The notes under the pieces: model-generated
What the model saw: the letters and a program-made list of their open reading frames with translations, nothing else
Database searches by the model: none
What the model was told of the DNA's origin: nothing
Assembly (NCBI GenBank): GCA_018257865.1
Contig: JAEUBA010000033.1
Span: 186,001 to 250,000, forward strand
From: Stereocaulon alpinum
Lineage: Eukaryota > Ascomycota > Lecanoromycetes > Lecanorales > Stereocaulaceae
Direction: 5' to 3'
DNA length: 64,000 nt
Made by a program: the position numbers and the translations under genes
Shown here: positions 11,721 to 24,500 of the stretch, piece by piece
Layout: each line of letters begins with the position of its first letter
Position numbering within the stretch: the stretch's first letter is position 1

Positions 11721-14700
11721 ATGGATCTTTTTCGTATCCGGCTCAATTGCGTCGACCACTACCAGGCTACGCCTACCGAATTCGATCCTCAATTGCCCAG
11801 AACCCGCAAGTCTTCACAGCAGAAGACCATACCAAGAGTTCCCGTCATTAGAGTCTTTGGGGCCACAGAGACGGGTCAGAAAGTATGCGCCCATATCCAT
11901 GGCGCGTTCCCCTATCTCTACATCGAATACAATGGAAGCTTGATACCCGAGGATGGTAGGCCACACCTATGAGTTTGCAGAGTATCTCACTAATGTGCTT
12001 TCAGTGGACGCTCACATCCATCAAGTTCACCTCTCGATTGACCATGCCTTAGCTGTCAGCTACCGCCGCAATATGTACGATGGAAAGACGGCATTTGTGG
12101 CGCACATATCCCTCGTAAAGGGCGTACCATTCTATGGCTATTATGTTGGCTACAAGTTCTTCCTCAAGATTTATATGCTCAACCCACAACACATGACCCG
12201 TTTGGCGGATCTTCTCCGGCAAGGCACTATATTGAAGAGAGTCATACAGCCCTTTGAAAGTCATATGCAATATCTGGCTCAGTGGATGTGTGATTACAAT
12301 TTGTACGGGTGTGCATACATTGACTGTAGCGAAGTCAAATTTCGAAGTCCAGTGCCTGAATACTTGGAAATGACTAGCACTACCCACCAGTGGCATGACA
12401 GGACAATAGCACCCATTTTTATCTCAGATCCAGAGACGTTACCACGGCAGAGCCACTGTTCGATTGAGGTTGACATCCGCGTAGACCGCATTGTAAACAG
12501 GCAAAATGTCAAGCCACGCCCTGTACACCATGACTTCATTGAGCGAAAACTTCCAATTGCGCCAGATGAGAAATTGGTCCAAAGCATGGCCGGTCTTTGG
12601 CGTGATGAGACCAGGAGAAGAAAAGCCAGGATGGGAGAGACATATCCTGGCAGTAGTCCGTTCCCACCTGAAGTGCTGGTCTCGGTCTCGGCAGACCCAC
12701 GGAACTCGCAACCAGGCGGCTGGATACACGAGCAAGAGTATGTGGAGAAGATCAATATGATCATCGAGGACGAGAAGGATAAGAGCAATGACAGCAGAAT
12801 AGGTTTCGACGAGTACGTCGTCAAAGCTTCAAGGGAAGATGACGTGCAGACATCGCTGGAGAGCGTCGAAGATCTCTTTCCGGAGAACCTTGCGCGCATA
12901 CTGGTCTCTCGACTGGCATCCCAGACTGTCACAAATGGCCAAGATGAATTAGCAATCGAGGCGCCAGAAGTAGATGAGACACGTATTCTCTCATATGAAG
13001 AAGACGAGTTTCCCTATCAGTCCGATGAAGACCTTGCTCGAGAGCTGCAAGTGTCGCAAAAAAGGCGTGGCGATAAAGCGGACAACCACATGGAGCAGTT
13101 TGCGAATGAAGGCGTCAATGAACCAATGTACGAAGACGAATCTACGCTTCTGAATGGAGACTCGTCGGTACTGCCGGTGGATGGCGGGGATGCGGCGTCT
13201 TCAGCAGATGCCCAAGGTCCCATCAGCTCTGCAGAGCTCGAGGCTCTTGGCATCAGACTCTTAGGCGACTACGACCATGTTGACGAGGACGCTTTCGAAA
13301 TACCATTGGAGTTCACGAGTGACATAAGTGCTGATAAAGCTAAGGATCAAACGGCTTCCGAGCCCAGTCGAAAGAAGCAAAAGGTCGTTCATGGTGAACA
13401 GGCAACAAGCATAGATCTTTTCGAAGAGTGCTTGGAACATGAATCTTTGAGATCACATACTGGAGTCGATCTTACACATGCCCACAGAACGGGACCGCTG
13501 GCTTCTAGCGGGCTTCATCAGCAACTCGATACTAGCCAGAAAAGACGCAAGACGCCAATATCGTCGCAAGAAGCTGCTAATAGCTCCACGAGAAATACGA
13601 AACTATCGTTTCCCATTGTCAAAGATCCACGTGATCCACACACAGTCTTGAAGCTTAGACAGAATAGCAACTCTCCCACCAAAGGCTCCCAGAGATATAA
13701 AGCGGAATCAGTCTCCTTTGCGACACCAACTGAGCAAGATTCAGGCCTGTCCAGCCAACAGAGGGCCGATTCTCTGCTTTCAGCACCTTCGCCAAAGATT
13801 ACTTCTTCTCAAGTCTCACGATGCTCCTTGCAACTTCATTCATCGTTCAACATCAATTGGGAAAGGAAGATGCTTTGTTTTGCATATGGTCCGCCTGCTT
13901 CGATCGATATCTTGCCGGAAATGCAAAGTTTCAAACTCCCATCCGTACTGTATCAAGATGCTTATTACAGCAACGAGAAGGATGTGCCTGAGCGTGCAAG
14001 AGAGTATGCTGGAAAGGAGTTCAAGATAGAAAGTGGGACAGTGGCATACCTACCCGGCTTCGATCCAACAAGCAACTCTCTTGCCAGCTTTGGACAAAAG
14101 CCTGGCCTCGTCCTGGATAAGGTACATGAAGAAAATTTGCTCCAAAGACGCCGAAGGGCATGTGGTTTACGGACTTGGGAATTACTGGAAGCCCCTCCAA
14201 AGAGAGGAGAAGTCCAAGCCTGGCTAGACCAGAACAATAATGTGGATGCAGATCCTCTTGAGCGGCTGCTAGGCGACGACCCTCATATGGCAAAGGCTGA
14301 TCTCTCTCAGATTGATGGCGCAACGCAGAAGAATCGACATGGCTTCAAGTATTCGCAGAAGCAGAAATCGACAAGTGTGCAACACGAGACTCAGTACATG
14401 AGCGTCATGAGTCTTGAGATACATGTCAATACGAGAGGACACCTTGTGCCAAACCCTGAGCAAGACGAGATCGCGTGCGTCTTCTGGTGTATCCAATCCG
14501 ACGATGAAGATTTAGAAGTCAACGGCGTCAATGAAGGTACACACGCTGGAATTCTAGCCCTTTCCGGGGAAGGGGGCCTGGCCCACAAGATTCAACAACA
14601 AACCGCTGTCGAAGTCGAAGAGGAAGCCTCTGAGCTTGATCTGATCAGTCGGATGGTCGACATTGTTCGGAATTACGATCCTGATATTCTAACAGGCTAT

Positions 14701-16932
14701 GAAGTGCATAACGGGTCTTGGGGTTACATCATAGAGAGAGCTAGGTACAAGTATGAATACAACCTATGCGACGAGTTCTCGAGAATGAAATCCCAATCCC
14801 ATGGCCGATTTGGCAAGGAGGACGATCGATGGGGTTTCAATCATACCTCCACCATTAGGGTGACGGGGCGGCACATGATCAACATCTGGCGTGCAATGCG
14901 AGGGGAGCTCAACCTGCTGCAGTACACAATGGAAAACGTTGTGTTCCAGCTTTGCCGCCGCCGCATACCTCATTATGCATTCCAGGATTTGACCTTCTGG
15001 TACACGAGTGGAAAGCCCAAGGATCTAGCCAAAGTCGTGGATTACTACGTTTCTCGAACCCAGCTCGACCTTGAGGTATTGGAACAAAACGAGCTCATAC
15101 CAAGAACAAGCGAACAGGCACGTCTACTCGGCGTCGACTTCTTCTCCGTATTTTCAAGGGGGTCTCAATTTAAAGTTGAGTCGCTCATGTTTCGTATTGC
15201 GAAGCCAGAGAATTTTCTACTCCCCTCACCAAGCCGAAAGCAAGTCGGCCAGCAAAATGCCCTAGAGTGCTTGCCTCTGGTCATGGAACCCCAAAGTGCC
15301 TTCTACAATAGTCCGCTACTGGTCCTCGACTTCCAATCTCTATATCCGAGCGTCATGATAGCATACAACTACTGCTATTCTACGTTCCTCGGAAGAATCG
15401 TCAGCTGGCGTGGCCAGAATAAAATGGGGTTTACAGACTACAGCAGAGAGCCAAGGCTTCTCGAGCTCCTCAAAGACCAGATTAACATTGCCCCTAATGG
15501 CATCATCTACGCCAGACCAGAGATCCGAAAGTCACTATTGGCAAAGATGTTGGGTGAGATATTGGAGACTCGAGTCATGGTCAAGAGCGGCATGAAGGTG
15601 GATAAGGACGATAAGACTCTGCAACGCCTGCTCAACAACAGACAGCTAGCTCTGAAACTCATCGCAAACGTCACATACGGCTATACTTCAGCGTCATTCT
15701 CTGGACGCATGCCCTGCTCAGAGATCGCTGATAGTATTGTCCAGACAGGCCGTGAGACCTTGGAGAAGGCCATTGCTTTGATACATTCTGTAGAGCGGTG
15801 GGGAGCTGAGGTCGTGTATGGTGACACTGATAGTCTGTTTGTCTACCTAAAGGGCCGCACGAAGGACGAAGCTTTCGACGTTGGCCAGGAGATTGCCAAA
15901 ACGATCACCGACATGAACCCTAGACCCGTTAAGCTGAAGTTCGAAAAGGTTTATCATCCATGTGTCTTGCTTGCAAAGAAGAGATATGTTGGCTTCAAGT
16001 ACGAGAGCAAAAATCAGAAGAAGCCGGATTTTGATGCTAAAGGTATCGAGACTGTGCGCCGAGATGGAACGCCAGCAGAGCAAAGGATTGAAGAAAAGGC
16101 CCTGAATTTGCTATTTCGCACCGCAGACCTGAGCCAAGTTAAAGAATATTTCCAACGACAGTGCACGAAGATCATGAAAGGAAACGTGTCTGTTCAAGAC
16201 TTCTGCTTTGCGAAAGAAGTCAAGCTCGGTACATACAGCGACAAAGGCCTTCCACCACCTGGAGCGCTCATCAGCACGAGGAGAATGCTTGAAGATCCTC
16301 GGACAGAACCACAATATGGCGAACGTGTCCCTTACGTCGTCATCACTGGGGCACCCGGAGCCAGGCTGATCGATCGTTGTGTGGCTCCAGATGTGCTGTT
16401 GCAGAATGACAATAACGAGCTTGACGCGGAATATTACATTTCCAAGAACATCATTCCTCCACTGGAACGCATATTCAACCTCGTGGGGGCGAACGTCCGA
16501 CAGTGGTACGATGAAATGCCCAAATTTCAGCGCATTAGGCGCATTGAAGCAGGGCTACCTGGAGGCAAGGAAGTGGTCCCTGAGAAGAAGACTTTGGAAT
16601 CGTACATGAAGTCTTCTTCCTGCATCATATGCCACGAGAAGCTGGAAGAGGAAGCCGCCATTTGTGGAAGATGCATGCAACATACAGATACATCTCTATT
16701 AACATTGGGGACAAGGCTGAACAACGCAGAGGAGAAGGCAATCAATATTGAGAAGGTCTGTCGTTCATGTGCGGGTCTGGCTTGGGGAGAAGACGTCAAG
16801 TGCGACAGTAGAGACTGTCCTGTGTTCTACACGAGGACGAGGCATCTGGCAGGCTTACGAAACATCAAAGTGGTTACGCAACGGGTTATCCAAGTGCTGG
16901 AGGACCTTGAAGATGGCAGTTTGAACTGGTGA
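11721..16932 (+). CDS. REV3: DNA polymerase zeta catalytic subunit REV3
   Basis: Two exons (11721-11955, 12005-16932) give 1720 residues. Rev3 with Rev7 and the Pol31/Pol32 accessory subunits extends DNA past lesions (error-prone translesion synthesis). The start MDLFRIRLNCVDHYQ matches the B-family N-terminal domain. Residues ~310-680 are a low-complexity Rev3 insert. The polymerase core has motif A 'DFQSLYPS' at ~1187, motif B 'NRQLALKLIANVTYGY' at ~1290 and motif C 'YGDTDS' at ~1350, with the catalytic Asp residues present. The C-terminal domain has two four-Cys clusters: Cys1618/1621/1632/1635 (zinc type) and Cys1664/1667/1678/1683 (the iron-sulfur type of B-family polymerases). The single 49-bp intron starts GTAGGC. 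Complete, no defects. Confidence 0.97.
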
Positions 16933-17087
16933 CATTTAACGACAACGGCGTTTGCATTGATGGCGCGAATGAGCTTAGGATATACCCCACCAAGCGGACA
17001 TGGAGATTTTATGCACTGGTCGGGGTGTAGTGTGTGGTAAACAACTGCTTATTTGCGCCAATAAAGGCAAGGCGTGACTCTACATTA

Positions 17088-17188
17088 CCCAAACTATAAT
17101 AATGTCTCATAATTCAGAACTTTCCGTAGCGCCCCCACTAACTTTTGCTGCAAAACCTACGCAACCGTCTGCAACTACCAACACGCCT
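17088..17188. repeat. left terminal inverted repeat
   Basis: 101 bp, the inverted match of 17948-18048. It carries two C-to-T (CpA to TpA) differences from the right copy. Confidence 0.85.
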
Positions 17189-17947
17189 GGAAATACCCCT
17201 AAACGGGCAGAATTAAGGCTAGAAACGCGTATAATTAGTCCTTCCTTAGTATAGCTACTTTGCGACGGTTACGCTAACCTCTCCTATCCTATAGTCCTCC
17301 GCCGCTATACGTCTACCGCGTCTACCTCTCTCCTCCGTATATAAAGACCGTATCCAGCACCACCTCTTTATTAGATTAAGTCTAATTATAATAGCTGGTA
17401 TCGAGAATTACTATAAATAGACTATACGTAAATATTAACGTTTAATTAATACGTTTAGCACCTATACCCCTTCTCCCCCTCCCCCTTACCTCTCTATGAC
17501 ACTGACCAACTGACTATATAAGGCGAGATAATTAGGTTAGGACTTAATTAACTCTGCTGGCGTACTAGAACCTCGTTAAGGCTTTAGGTAGGGCGCTTAG
17601 CGGAGGTAGAGGTAGAGGTAGAGGCGGAGATACTAGTAGAGGCGGAGGTGCTAGCAGGCGTAGGTACTAGCGGAGGCGGAGGCGGAGGTACTAGGTTAGG
17701 GAGTTACTGGTAGAGACTCAGCGTTAGTAGACCTTTTTAATACAGACCTCCTCAGAGGCCTCTTCTATAGCAGCGGCGGCGGTACAGCTGGTGGAGGTCT
17801 TCCTCTAGAAAAACGCCCTAGCGGTCGTATAGCGGCGTTAAAAATAGCTTCGGCGGCAGCGTTAGGGTTATCTAGAATATAGGATCTTCTAGTAATACTA
17901 TAGCGGGGCTTTATTATTACTGTTTTTAGAAGCTTATATAAAGAATT

Positions 17948-18048
17948 AGGCGTGTTGGTGGTTGCAGACGGTTGCGTAGGTTTTGCAGCAAAAGTTGGTG
18001 GGGGCGCTACGGAAAGTTCTGAATTATGAGACATTATTATAGTTTGGG
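17948..18048. repeat. right terminal inverted repeat
   Basis: 101 bp, the inverted match of 17088-17188. It is the less mutated copy at both differing sites. Confidence 0.85.
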
Positions 18049-18278
18049 TACCCTTAGAGCTTGGCGATCTAGCAAAGTCTTTGATCGAGTATTCAACTGC
18101 ATTGAATTGTATTCCTCGGTCACATACCCAAATTGGGGCCAGAGTTTCTCGAGCCTATATTGTAGGAAGTAGGTACTGACATAAGATCGCGTAATCGGAC
18201 TGAACACCTAGCATCTTTGCAAACGTCAAGAACAATGAGCTCAAAAGCTTTGCGCTACAAAACGTCGCCGCCGGCGTA

Positions 18279-21071
18279 ATGGGCGTTTCGATTGCTTTCA
18301 TAGCTACATATCTACTCGGCGGCTTAACCTTTCTACCTGTCCTCCTCGTCCTCCTGTTTGTGCATGCGTACCTCACATCTCCCATCCAACCCCGACCCTC
18401 ACGATCCTTCACACCCTCCTCAGACGATCTACGCGACGCGAATGACGATGGACGGAACATCAAGTCTCGTGAGAGTACGGCAGAGCTGGCAGAGAAGTTC
18501 CATCGCAGACATGAGCCCGATGTTGCCGCTGGCTACTTCGCCGTTTGTCGGGAATACGTACCTGGTGGTATCAACGGGAAGCCACCGGAGCGTACTACGC
18601 CAGCTGGCGCGGTAGTAGCTACAGAGAGTCCTAGTGTGTATCAGAGCATGTACAGGAGCATATTCGACCGTAAGCAGGGCCCAAGTCTCGATCCCGGCAA
18701 GGGCAATGGCAAGACCGCCAAAAGAGCTAGGAACGTCTTCTTCGTGGTTTTAAGGCATAAGCACTTAATGCTTTATGAGGATGCAGAGCAGATGGAGGTG
18801 AAATATGTCATATCTCTTGAGCATCACGATGTCAGCATCTACAACGGAGGAGATATGATACCCGAAGGCGAGCTGTGGATCAAGAGGAATGCTATACGGC
18901 TGGCAAGGAAACCGGGCGTGGAGAATTCTACATCTACACCCAAGCCGTTCTTTCTGTTCTCCGAGAATTGCTCGGACAAGGAGGATTTCTACTTTGCGTT
19001 GTTGCAGAATCAGGAAGTCAGGCCAGATGCACCTGATAATACTCCGCGGCCACAGCAGTACGAAACCAAACACATCATTAATCTAGTGCAGAAGCTACAC
19101 TCGTCCGAAGAGCACTTGCAGACGCGGTGGATCAACGCGCTTGTCGGCAGGCTTTTTCTGGCCCTCTACAAGACTCCGCTACTGGAGCAATTCATACGTA
19201 ACAAGATTACGAAGAAGATTGCACGAGCCAAGAAGCCTGCCTTTCTTTCAGGGATTGTCCTTCAAGAGATTGACATGGGGGAAGCGGCACCACATATCAC
19301 CAACCCCAGGCTTAAGGATCTAACGATTGATGGCGACTGCTGCGCCGAGGCAGACTTCAAATACAGTGGAAACTTTCGATTAGAAGTCGCAGCTACAGCT
19401 AAAATTGACCTGGGTGCGCGCTTCAAATCTCGAGAAGTTCATCTGGTGCTGGCCGTAGTTGTTAAGAAGCTAAACGGTCATGTTTTGGTGAAGTTCAAGC
19501 CACCACCGAGTAACAGGGTATGGATCTCCTTCGAAACAATGCCTGACATGGAACTAGCAATAGAACCGATTGTGAGCTCAAGGCAGATTACGTATGGTAT
19601 CATATTGCGAGCAATTGAAAGTAGGATTAGGGAAGTCATGGCAGAGACGATAGTCCTGCCCCACTGGGATGATTGTCCCTTCATGGATACTACTAGTCAA
19701 CAATTCAGAGGAGGCATATGGGCGAATCAGGCTTCTGAGCATCAACAGCCCATCAAACACACGAAGATCCCGGATGATGCGCCAGAAGATGACGCCGAAG
19801 CCGAACTGGACCCTGCTTCGATCCCACATAGTTCAACACGACTAAAAGATGAGAGAAGCATGAGTATTCCTGTTATCTCTGATGCCCCTTCCTTGAGTAA
19901 AACCTCGGACTTAGCGATGAGCTCAACGCCAACACTCGTTGATACTACCAAAGATAGAGTCTCCACTGGCGTGCAAAAGTCTTCAGAACCCCCAAAAGCA
20001 CTAAGATCACGCTCATTTGCTTCAGTGGCCAACCCATTGGTGAACATGGACAATGCGAACGTCGATTCTTCTCAACAGGAAAAGAAACGTAAGCAGCAAC
20101 AAGATGCCGCTAGTGCGATGATGGCGATATCTAGTCGCTCGAGGCCTACATCGCCCTCTGACACGGCCGGAGGATCAGCTTCAACAGCTTCTACGCTGTG
20201 GGAGAACAGTAGAAAGACCGACAGCAGCTCTTCGAGCATGTCAGAGCACAGTGGCCCAATTGAGCAAATATTAACGCAAGGCATAGTCACGGATAGCCCA
20301 ACTCAAAGCTCGCTACCTCAAACTCCTACGAGTATAAGCTCACGCTCCACAAAGTCAGCTTTCGGCAGTGAAACGTCGCAGCCTCGGTCATCACAGGCAG
20401 ACAGCCGTACATCTACGAATTCAGAGAAGAAACAATCGATGGCAGCCATCGGCGCAGCTACTGCAGCTGCCAAGAACTGGGGGTGGGGGGTGCTGAACAG
20501 GAACCTCCAAAGAAACCAACAAAGCGCCCACCCGGATCGTGCTGGAACACCCGAACATCCAATTGGTCGTGGCCGACCTCTACCTCCGCCAGGTCAGCCA
20601 TTACCGTTTCCAGATAGGCCGAATTCTCCTGCAGCTCCTAAAAGGAAGCCTGTTGCACCACCAACTCTGCCTCAGAGAAGGCAGGATGAGACCAAGACTC
20701 GCTCTATCCCACCGCCTCCCCTGCCCGCCAGAAAGCGGCAGGGATCGGTACCTCTGGACAACGCTGGTGATCAAGGGCTTCTTGTTGTCGAAGCGCCGCC
20801 TGAAGAGGAAAATTCGAGTCCAACCGATGACAAAGATGTGAAGGACAAGGAGAGTGTAGACACCGGATACGAAAATGATGAAACGGCGTCTTCAGCCGGC
20901 ATTTCTGTAAATTCTCCACCAGGCCAAGAGGTTTTTGATGCTGACGATGATGTGGAACAACATCGAAATTCACACGGAGATGAAGTGAATGCGCTTTCTA
21001 GCTGGCAAGTGGCCCAAGAGGAAGAGGCAAGGTCAAAGAGCATATGGATGGACAACGAGGAGCATTCATGA
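18279..21071 (+). CDS. NVJ2: SMP-domain lipid transfer protein, NVJ2/TEX2-like
   Basis: An intronless 930-residue frame. Family knowledge: Nvj2/TEX2 proteins sit in the ER membrane at organelle contact sites and carry lipids (ceramide in yeast) through an SMP domain. Sequence: residues 1-30 form a hydrophobic membrane anchor ('LLGGLTFLPVLLVLLFVHAYL'-like). Residues ~145-250 form a PH-like domain ('VFFVVLRHKHLMLYEDAEQ'). Residues ~265-465 are the SMP domain, beginning 'RWINALVGRLFLALYKT' and containing 'DMELAIEPIVSSRQI'. The remaining ~450 residues are disordered, Ser/Pro-rich and acidic at the end. Length fits fungal orthologues. The mobile element lies just upstream (its end is 230 bp before the start codon) and could affect the promoter. 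Confidence 0.9.
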   Translation: MGVSIAFIATYLLGGLTFLPVLLVLLFVHAYLTSPIQPRPSRSFTPSSDDLRDANDDGRNIKSRESTAELAEKFHRRHEPDVAAGYFAVCREYVPGGINGKPPERTTPAGAVVATESPSVYQSMYRSIFDRKQGPSLDPGKGNGKTAKRARNVFFVVLRHKHLMLYEDAEQMEVKYVISLEHHDVSIYNGGDMIPEGELWIKRNAIRLARKPGVENSTSTPKPFFLFSENCSDKEDFYFALLQNQEVRPDAPDNTPRPQQYETKHIINLVQKLHSSEEHLQTRWINALVGRLFLALYKTPLLEQFIRNKITKKIARAKKPAFLSGIVLQEIDMGEAAPHITNPRLKDLTIDGDCCAEADFKYSGNFRLEVAATAKIDLGARFKSREVHLVLAVVVKKLNGHVLVKFKPPPSNRVWISFETMPDMELAIEPIVSSRQITYGIILRAIESRIREVMAETIVLPHWDDCPFMDTTSQQFRGGIWANQASEHQQPIKHTKIPDDAPEDDAEAELDPASIPHSSTRLKDERSMSIPVISDAPSLSKTSDLAMSSTPTLVDTTKDRVSTGVQKSSEPPKALRSRSFASVANPLVNMDNANVDSSQQEKKRKQQQDAASAMMAISSRSRPTSPSDTAGGSASTASTLWENSRKTDSSSSSMSEHSGPIEQILTQGIVTDSPTQSSLPQTPTSISSRSTKSAFGSETSQPRSSQADSRTSTNSEKKQSMAAIGAATAAAKNWGWGVLNRNLQRNQQSAHPDRAGTPEHPIGRGRPLPPPGQPLPFPDRPNSPAAPKRKPVAPPTLPQRRQDETKTRSIPPPPLPARKRQGSVPLDNAGDQGLLVVEAPPEEENSSPTDDKDVKDKESVDTGYENDETASSAGISVNSPPGQEVFDADDDVEQHRNSHGDEVNALSSWQVAQEEEARSKSIWMDNEEHS

Positions 21072-21505
21072 TTTCGAGCATTAGCAGGTTCAAGGCGTTG
21101 ATCATTGGGCACTGACTTCGGGGGTTCCCAATTTGATAGCTCGTTAGGTAGTGGTGAGGTAGATGTATGTACGAATGGCGATTAACATTGCTCTTCTATG
21201 TTGCCCAAGATTGTGTGTACATGGCCGGAGAATGTGGCTCGAGTGGCCAACGCCTAACTTTGCCAAGCCATAAGGCTGACTGACGACGACTGCTGGCAAT
21301 CCAGCGACTGGAGCCTTAGATGGAAATATGCAACTTGAAACGTTGTCAAATGCAGCCTTTGCTCCTAAAAACGCCCTTCAACCTCTGTGCTACCTATCCT
21401 ACAGCTCTCATAGACCTATAACTATCTTTATCGCACCTTCTGCCCGATGTGAGCCCTGTCCTGCAAGACCATACGTTCGCCTTCTCCGTGCCTTCCACAG
21501 TCGCG
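21072..21505. other. intergenic NVJ2-SLA2
   Basis: 434 bp between two plus-strand genes, presumably the NVJ2 3' end and the SLA2 promoter/leader. No repeat or RNA gene seen. Confidence 0.45.
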
Positions 21506-24500
21506 ATGTCGTACGGTTATGGAGGAAACAGCACGCGTAACGTCGACCTGGGCAAGTATGCCAGCCCTTCTCATAAAGTCAGCTTCTCTCAAGATACAAG
21601 ATGCGTAGATTGCGCGAAGCAATCAGTACCCCATCAAATCCGACTGTTCCCCCTTCCCCGGGTCTTCCTAGTATTCCAGATCCTGCTGCAGAGGAGTGAG
21701 TTATCTTTAAATATGAGATATGGGTGTTAACGCTTGACCTAGATCCGAAAGTGACCTTGCCATAAACATCCGTAAAGCTACGAGCATAGAGGAGACTGCT
21801 CCCAAACGCAAACATGTCCGGGCATGCATTGTCTACACATGGGATCACAAGTCTTCACAATCTTTCTGGGCTGGCATGAAGGTGCAGCCTATCCTTGCCG
21901 ACGAAGTGCAAACATTCAAAGCTCTCATTACCGTGCACAAGGTGCTCCAGGAAGGTCATCCTATCTGTGTGAAAGAGGCGCAGGCCAATATCAATTGGCT
22001 TGAGAGCTTGACAAGAGGGGTGTCTGGTGAAGGCCTCCGAGGTATGCATGCAGACCCTGCCAGAAGTGGGTCGGAGATTTGGGATTACAGGCATATAGCG
22101 TAGCGAGCTGATAGTGGGTATAGGCTATGGACCTTTGCTACGGGACTATGTCTACTTCCTCTTGGCCAAGCTAGCTTTCCATAGGCAGCATCCGGAATTC
22201 AACGGTACGACCCTTCTCCGAAGTGTACTCACAGCATAAGCTAAGGACTGCTGCAGGTCTCTTCGAATACGAGGAATACATCAGTCTAAAGTCGATAAAT
22301 GACCCCAATGAAGGGTGAGCCTGGCTTTGGAAAGTCAGTATGGAAGCAGTTGTTAATAGTCCAGCTAGCTACGAGACCATTACAGACCTTATGACCCTTC
22401 AAGACCAAATAGACACGTTCCAGAAGCTCATCTTTGCTCATTTTCGAGGCGGCGCAAACAACGAATGCCGGATATCAGCACTGGTCCCCCTCGTACAAGA
22501 AAGCTACGGTATCTACAAATTTATTACGAGCATGTTGCGGGCGATGCATACCAGTAAGCCAGCCATTGCCCGGGCCCGTGCGTATGGTTCTGACAGTTTC
22601 TAGCTACTGGCGATGATGAGGTTCTCGAGCCATTACGAGGAAGATATGACACACAACATTACCGCCTTCTGAAATTTTACTACGAGTGCTCCAATCTCCG
22701 ATATCTGACCAGCTTGATCCAAGTGCCCAAATTGCCACAAGAACCTCCGAATCTTTTAAGTGAAGATGACGATCGACCTGCGTTGCCTCGTCGACCAGCC
22801 CGAGAGATCGAGAAGAAGGAAGAGCCAGCCCCTCCAAAATCTCCCCTACCCAGTGCTGCACCAGACCCAGAACCGATCAACGAGTTCTGGAAGAATGAAC
22901 AACGGCGACAACAAGAAGAATACGATGCAGAGCAAAGGAGGTTACAGGATCAATGGAATCAAGCACAGTATCAGCAGCAACTGGCGCAGCAACAAGCAGA
23001 GAGGGATTTCGAGGAGCAGCGCCGACTACAAGCTGAGCAGCAACGACTGGCTCAAGAGCAATTAATGCGAGACCAATTTCAAGCACAGACCCAAGGACGG
23101 ATGGCGGAGCTGGAGCGAGAGAATCTTAATGCCAGAGCACAGTACGAACGGGATCAATTGATGCTTGAGCAGTATGATCGCAGGATGAAGGACTTGGAAA
23201 ATCAGCTACATCAGCTCAATCAAAACTTCAATCAACAGACTTCATCGAAGGACGACCAGATACGAGCATTGCAAGAGCAGGTCAATACTTGGCGGACAAA
23301 GTACGAGGCGCTTGCCAAACTCTATTCCCAGCTACGGCATGAGCATCTTGAGCTGCTGCAGAAATTCAAAGGTGTCCAGCTGAAAGCGGCTTCGGCACAA
23401 GAGGCTATCGAGAAGCGTGAGAAACTCGAGCGTGAGATCAAGACAAAGAACCTCGAGCTGGCCGACATGATTCGGGAACGAGACAGGGCTCTCCACGAGA
23501 AAGACCGATTGACCGGCGGCAACAGAGAGGAGCTCGAGAAATTGAAGCGAGAGCTTCGTTTTGCGCTTGAGAAGGCAGATAATGCTGAACGAGCCAAGGG
23601 GTCGGAATTGTCTTCAATGCTAGCGAAATACAACCGAGAAATGGCGGATCTTGAAGAGGCTTTGCGGGTTCGTTGCTTGCATATGTGGTAAGTAGGCATT
23701 GACTGACTGATACTCAGAACAAGACAAGGGCCCTGGATGATGCTCATTCGAAGTTCGGCGAGCGAGATGGCGACCTCGAACGAACTCTGAGAGACAAGGA
23801 AGATGAACTTGAGATCACGAAGTCTGGCCTTGATCAGGCCCTGATACAGCTCAATGAACTTAGCACGGTATGTTCGGAGATCGAGCACTATAGTAGGTGC
23901 AAATGCTGACTGGTCCAGAACGGCGGCGCCACGGACGAGGCCCTCGACGAGCAGATCGATCAAGTACTCCTAAGCAATATCCAGAAGATCAATGATATCA
24001 TCGACTCCGTGTTAGAAAGCGGTGTTCAGCGTGTGGATGACGCTCTTTACGAGCTTGACTCTTCGATGCAGGCCGGAAACCAGAATGCATCTGCACCGCA
24101 TGTTTTATCACAAATAGAGAAAGCCTCAGCTAGCACCACCGAATTCGCCACGGCTTTCAACAACTTCATCGCCGATGGTCCCAACAGCCCTCACGCCGAA
24201 ATAATTCGCACAGTCAATGTCTTTGCTGGCTCAATAGCAGACGTTCTTAGCAACACCAAAGGACTTACACGGTTTGCTACAGAGGAAAAGAAAGCCGACC
24301 AGCTTATCAACGCTGCTCGTCAATCGGCTCAATCGACGGTCAAATTCTTCCGCAATCTCCAATCTTTCCGCCTCGAGAGTCTTAAACCAGAAGCGAGAAC
24401 AGACGTCGTCATTAACAACATGAACGATACCCAAGTCAACCTCCAGAAACTTTCCAAACTCGCCGATGCCTTCGCTCCGAAATCTGGGAAGATCACGAAT

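Larger units (their letters stand above)
17088..18048. mobile_element. 961-bp TIR element with TA target duplication
   Basis: Positions 17088-17188 and 17948-18048 are 101-bp inverted repeats differing at only two sites. Both ends start CCCAAACTATAATAATGTC, and each is flanked by TA (17086-17087 and 18049-18050), the target duplication of the Tc1/mariner superfamily. Both mismatches are C-to-T changes in CpA context in the left copy, as RIP would produce. The interior is AT-rich with a GGAGGTA-type repeat at about 17595-17700 and encodes no transposase I can see, so this looks like a non-autonomous or gutted copy. Each TIR carries an open frame starting ATG about 13 bases in (29 codons, MSHNSELSVAPP...). 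At the right end it stays open for 89 codons (18034-17765, minus), but I know no homologue. Confidence 0.8.

Noticed and set aside
17765..18034. 89-codon minus-strand frame at the right end of the TIR element as a host gene
   Set aside because: It begins inside the TIR and is part of the mobile element; no known product.
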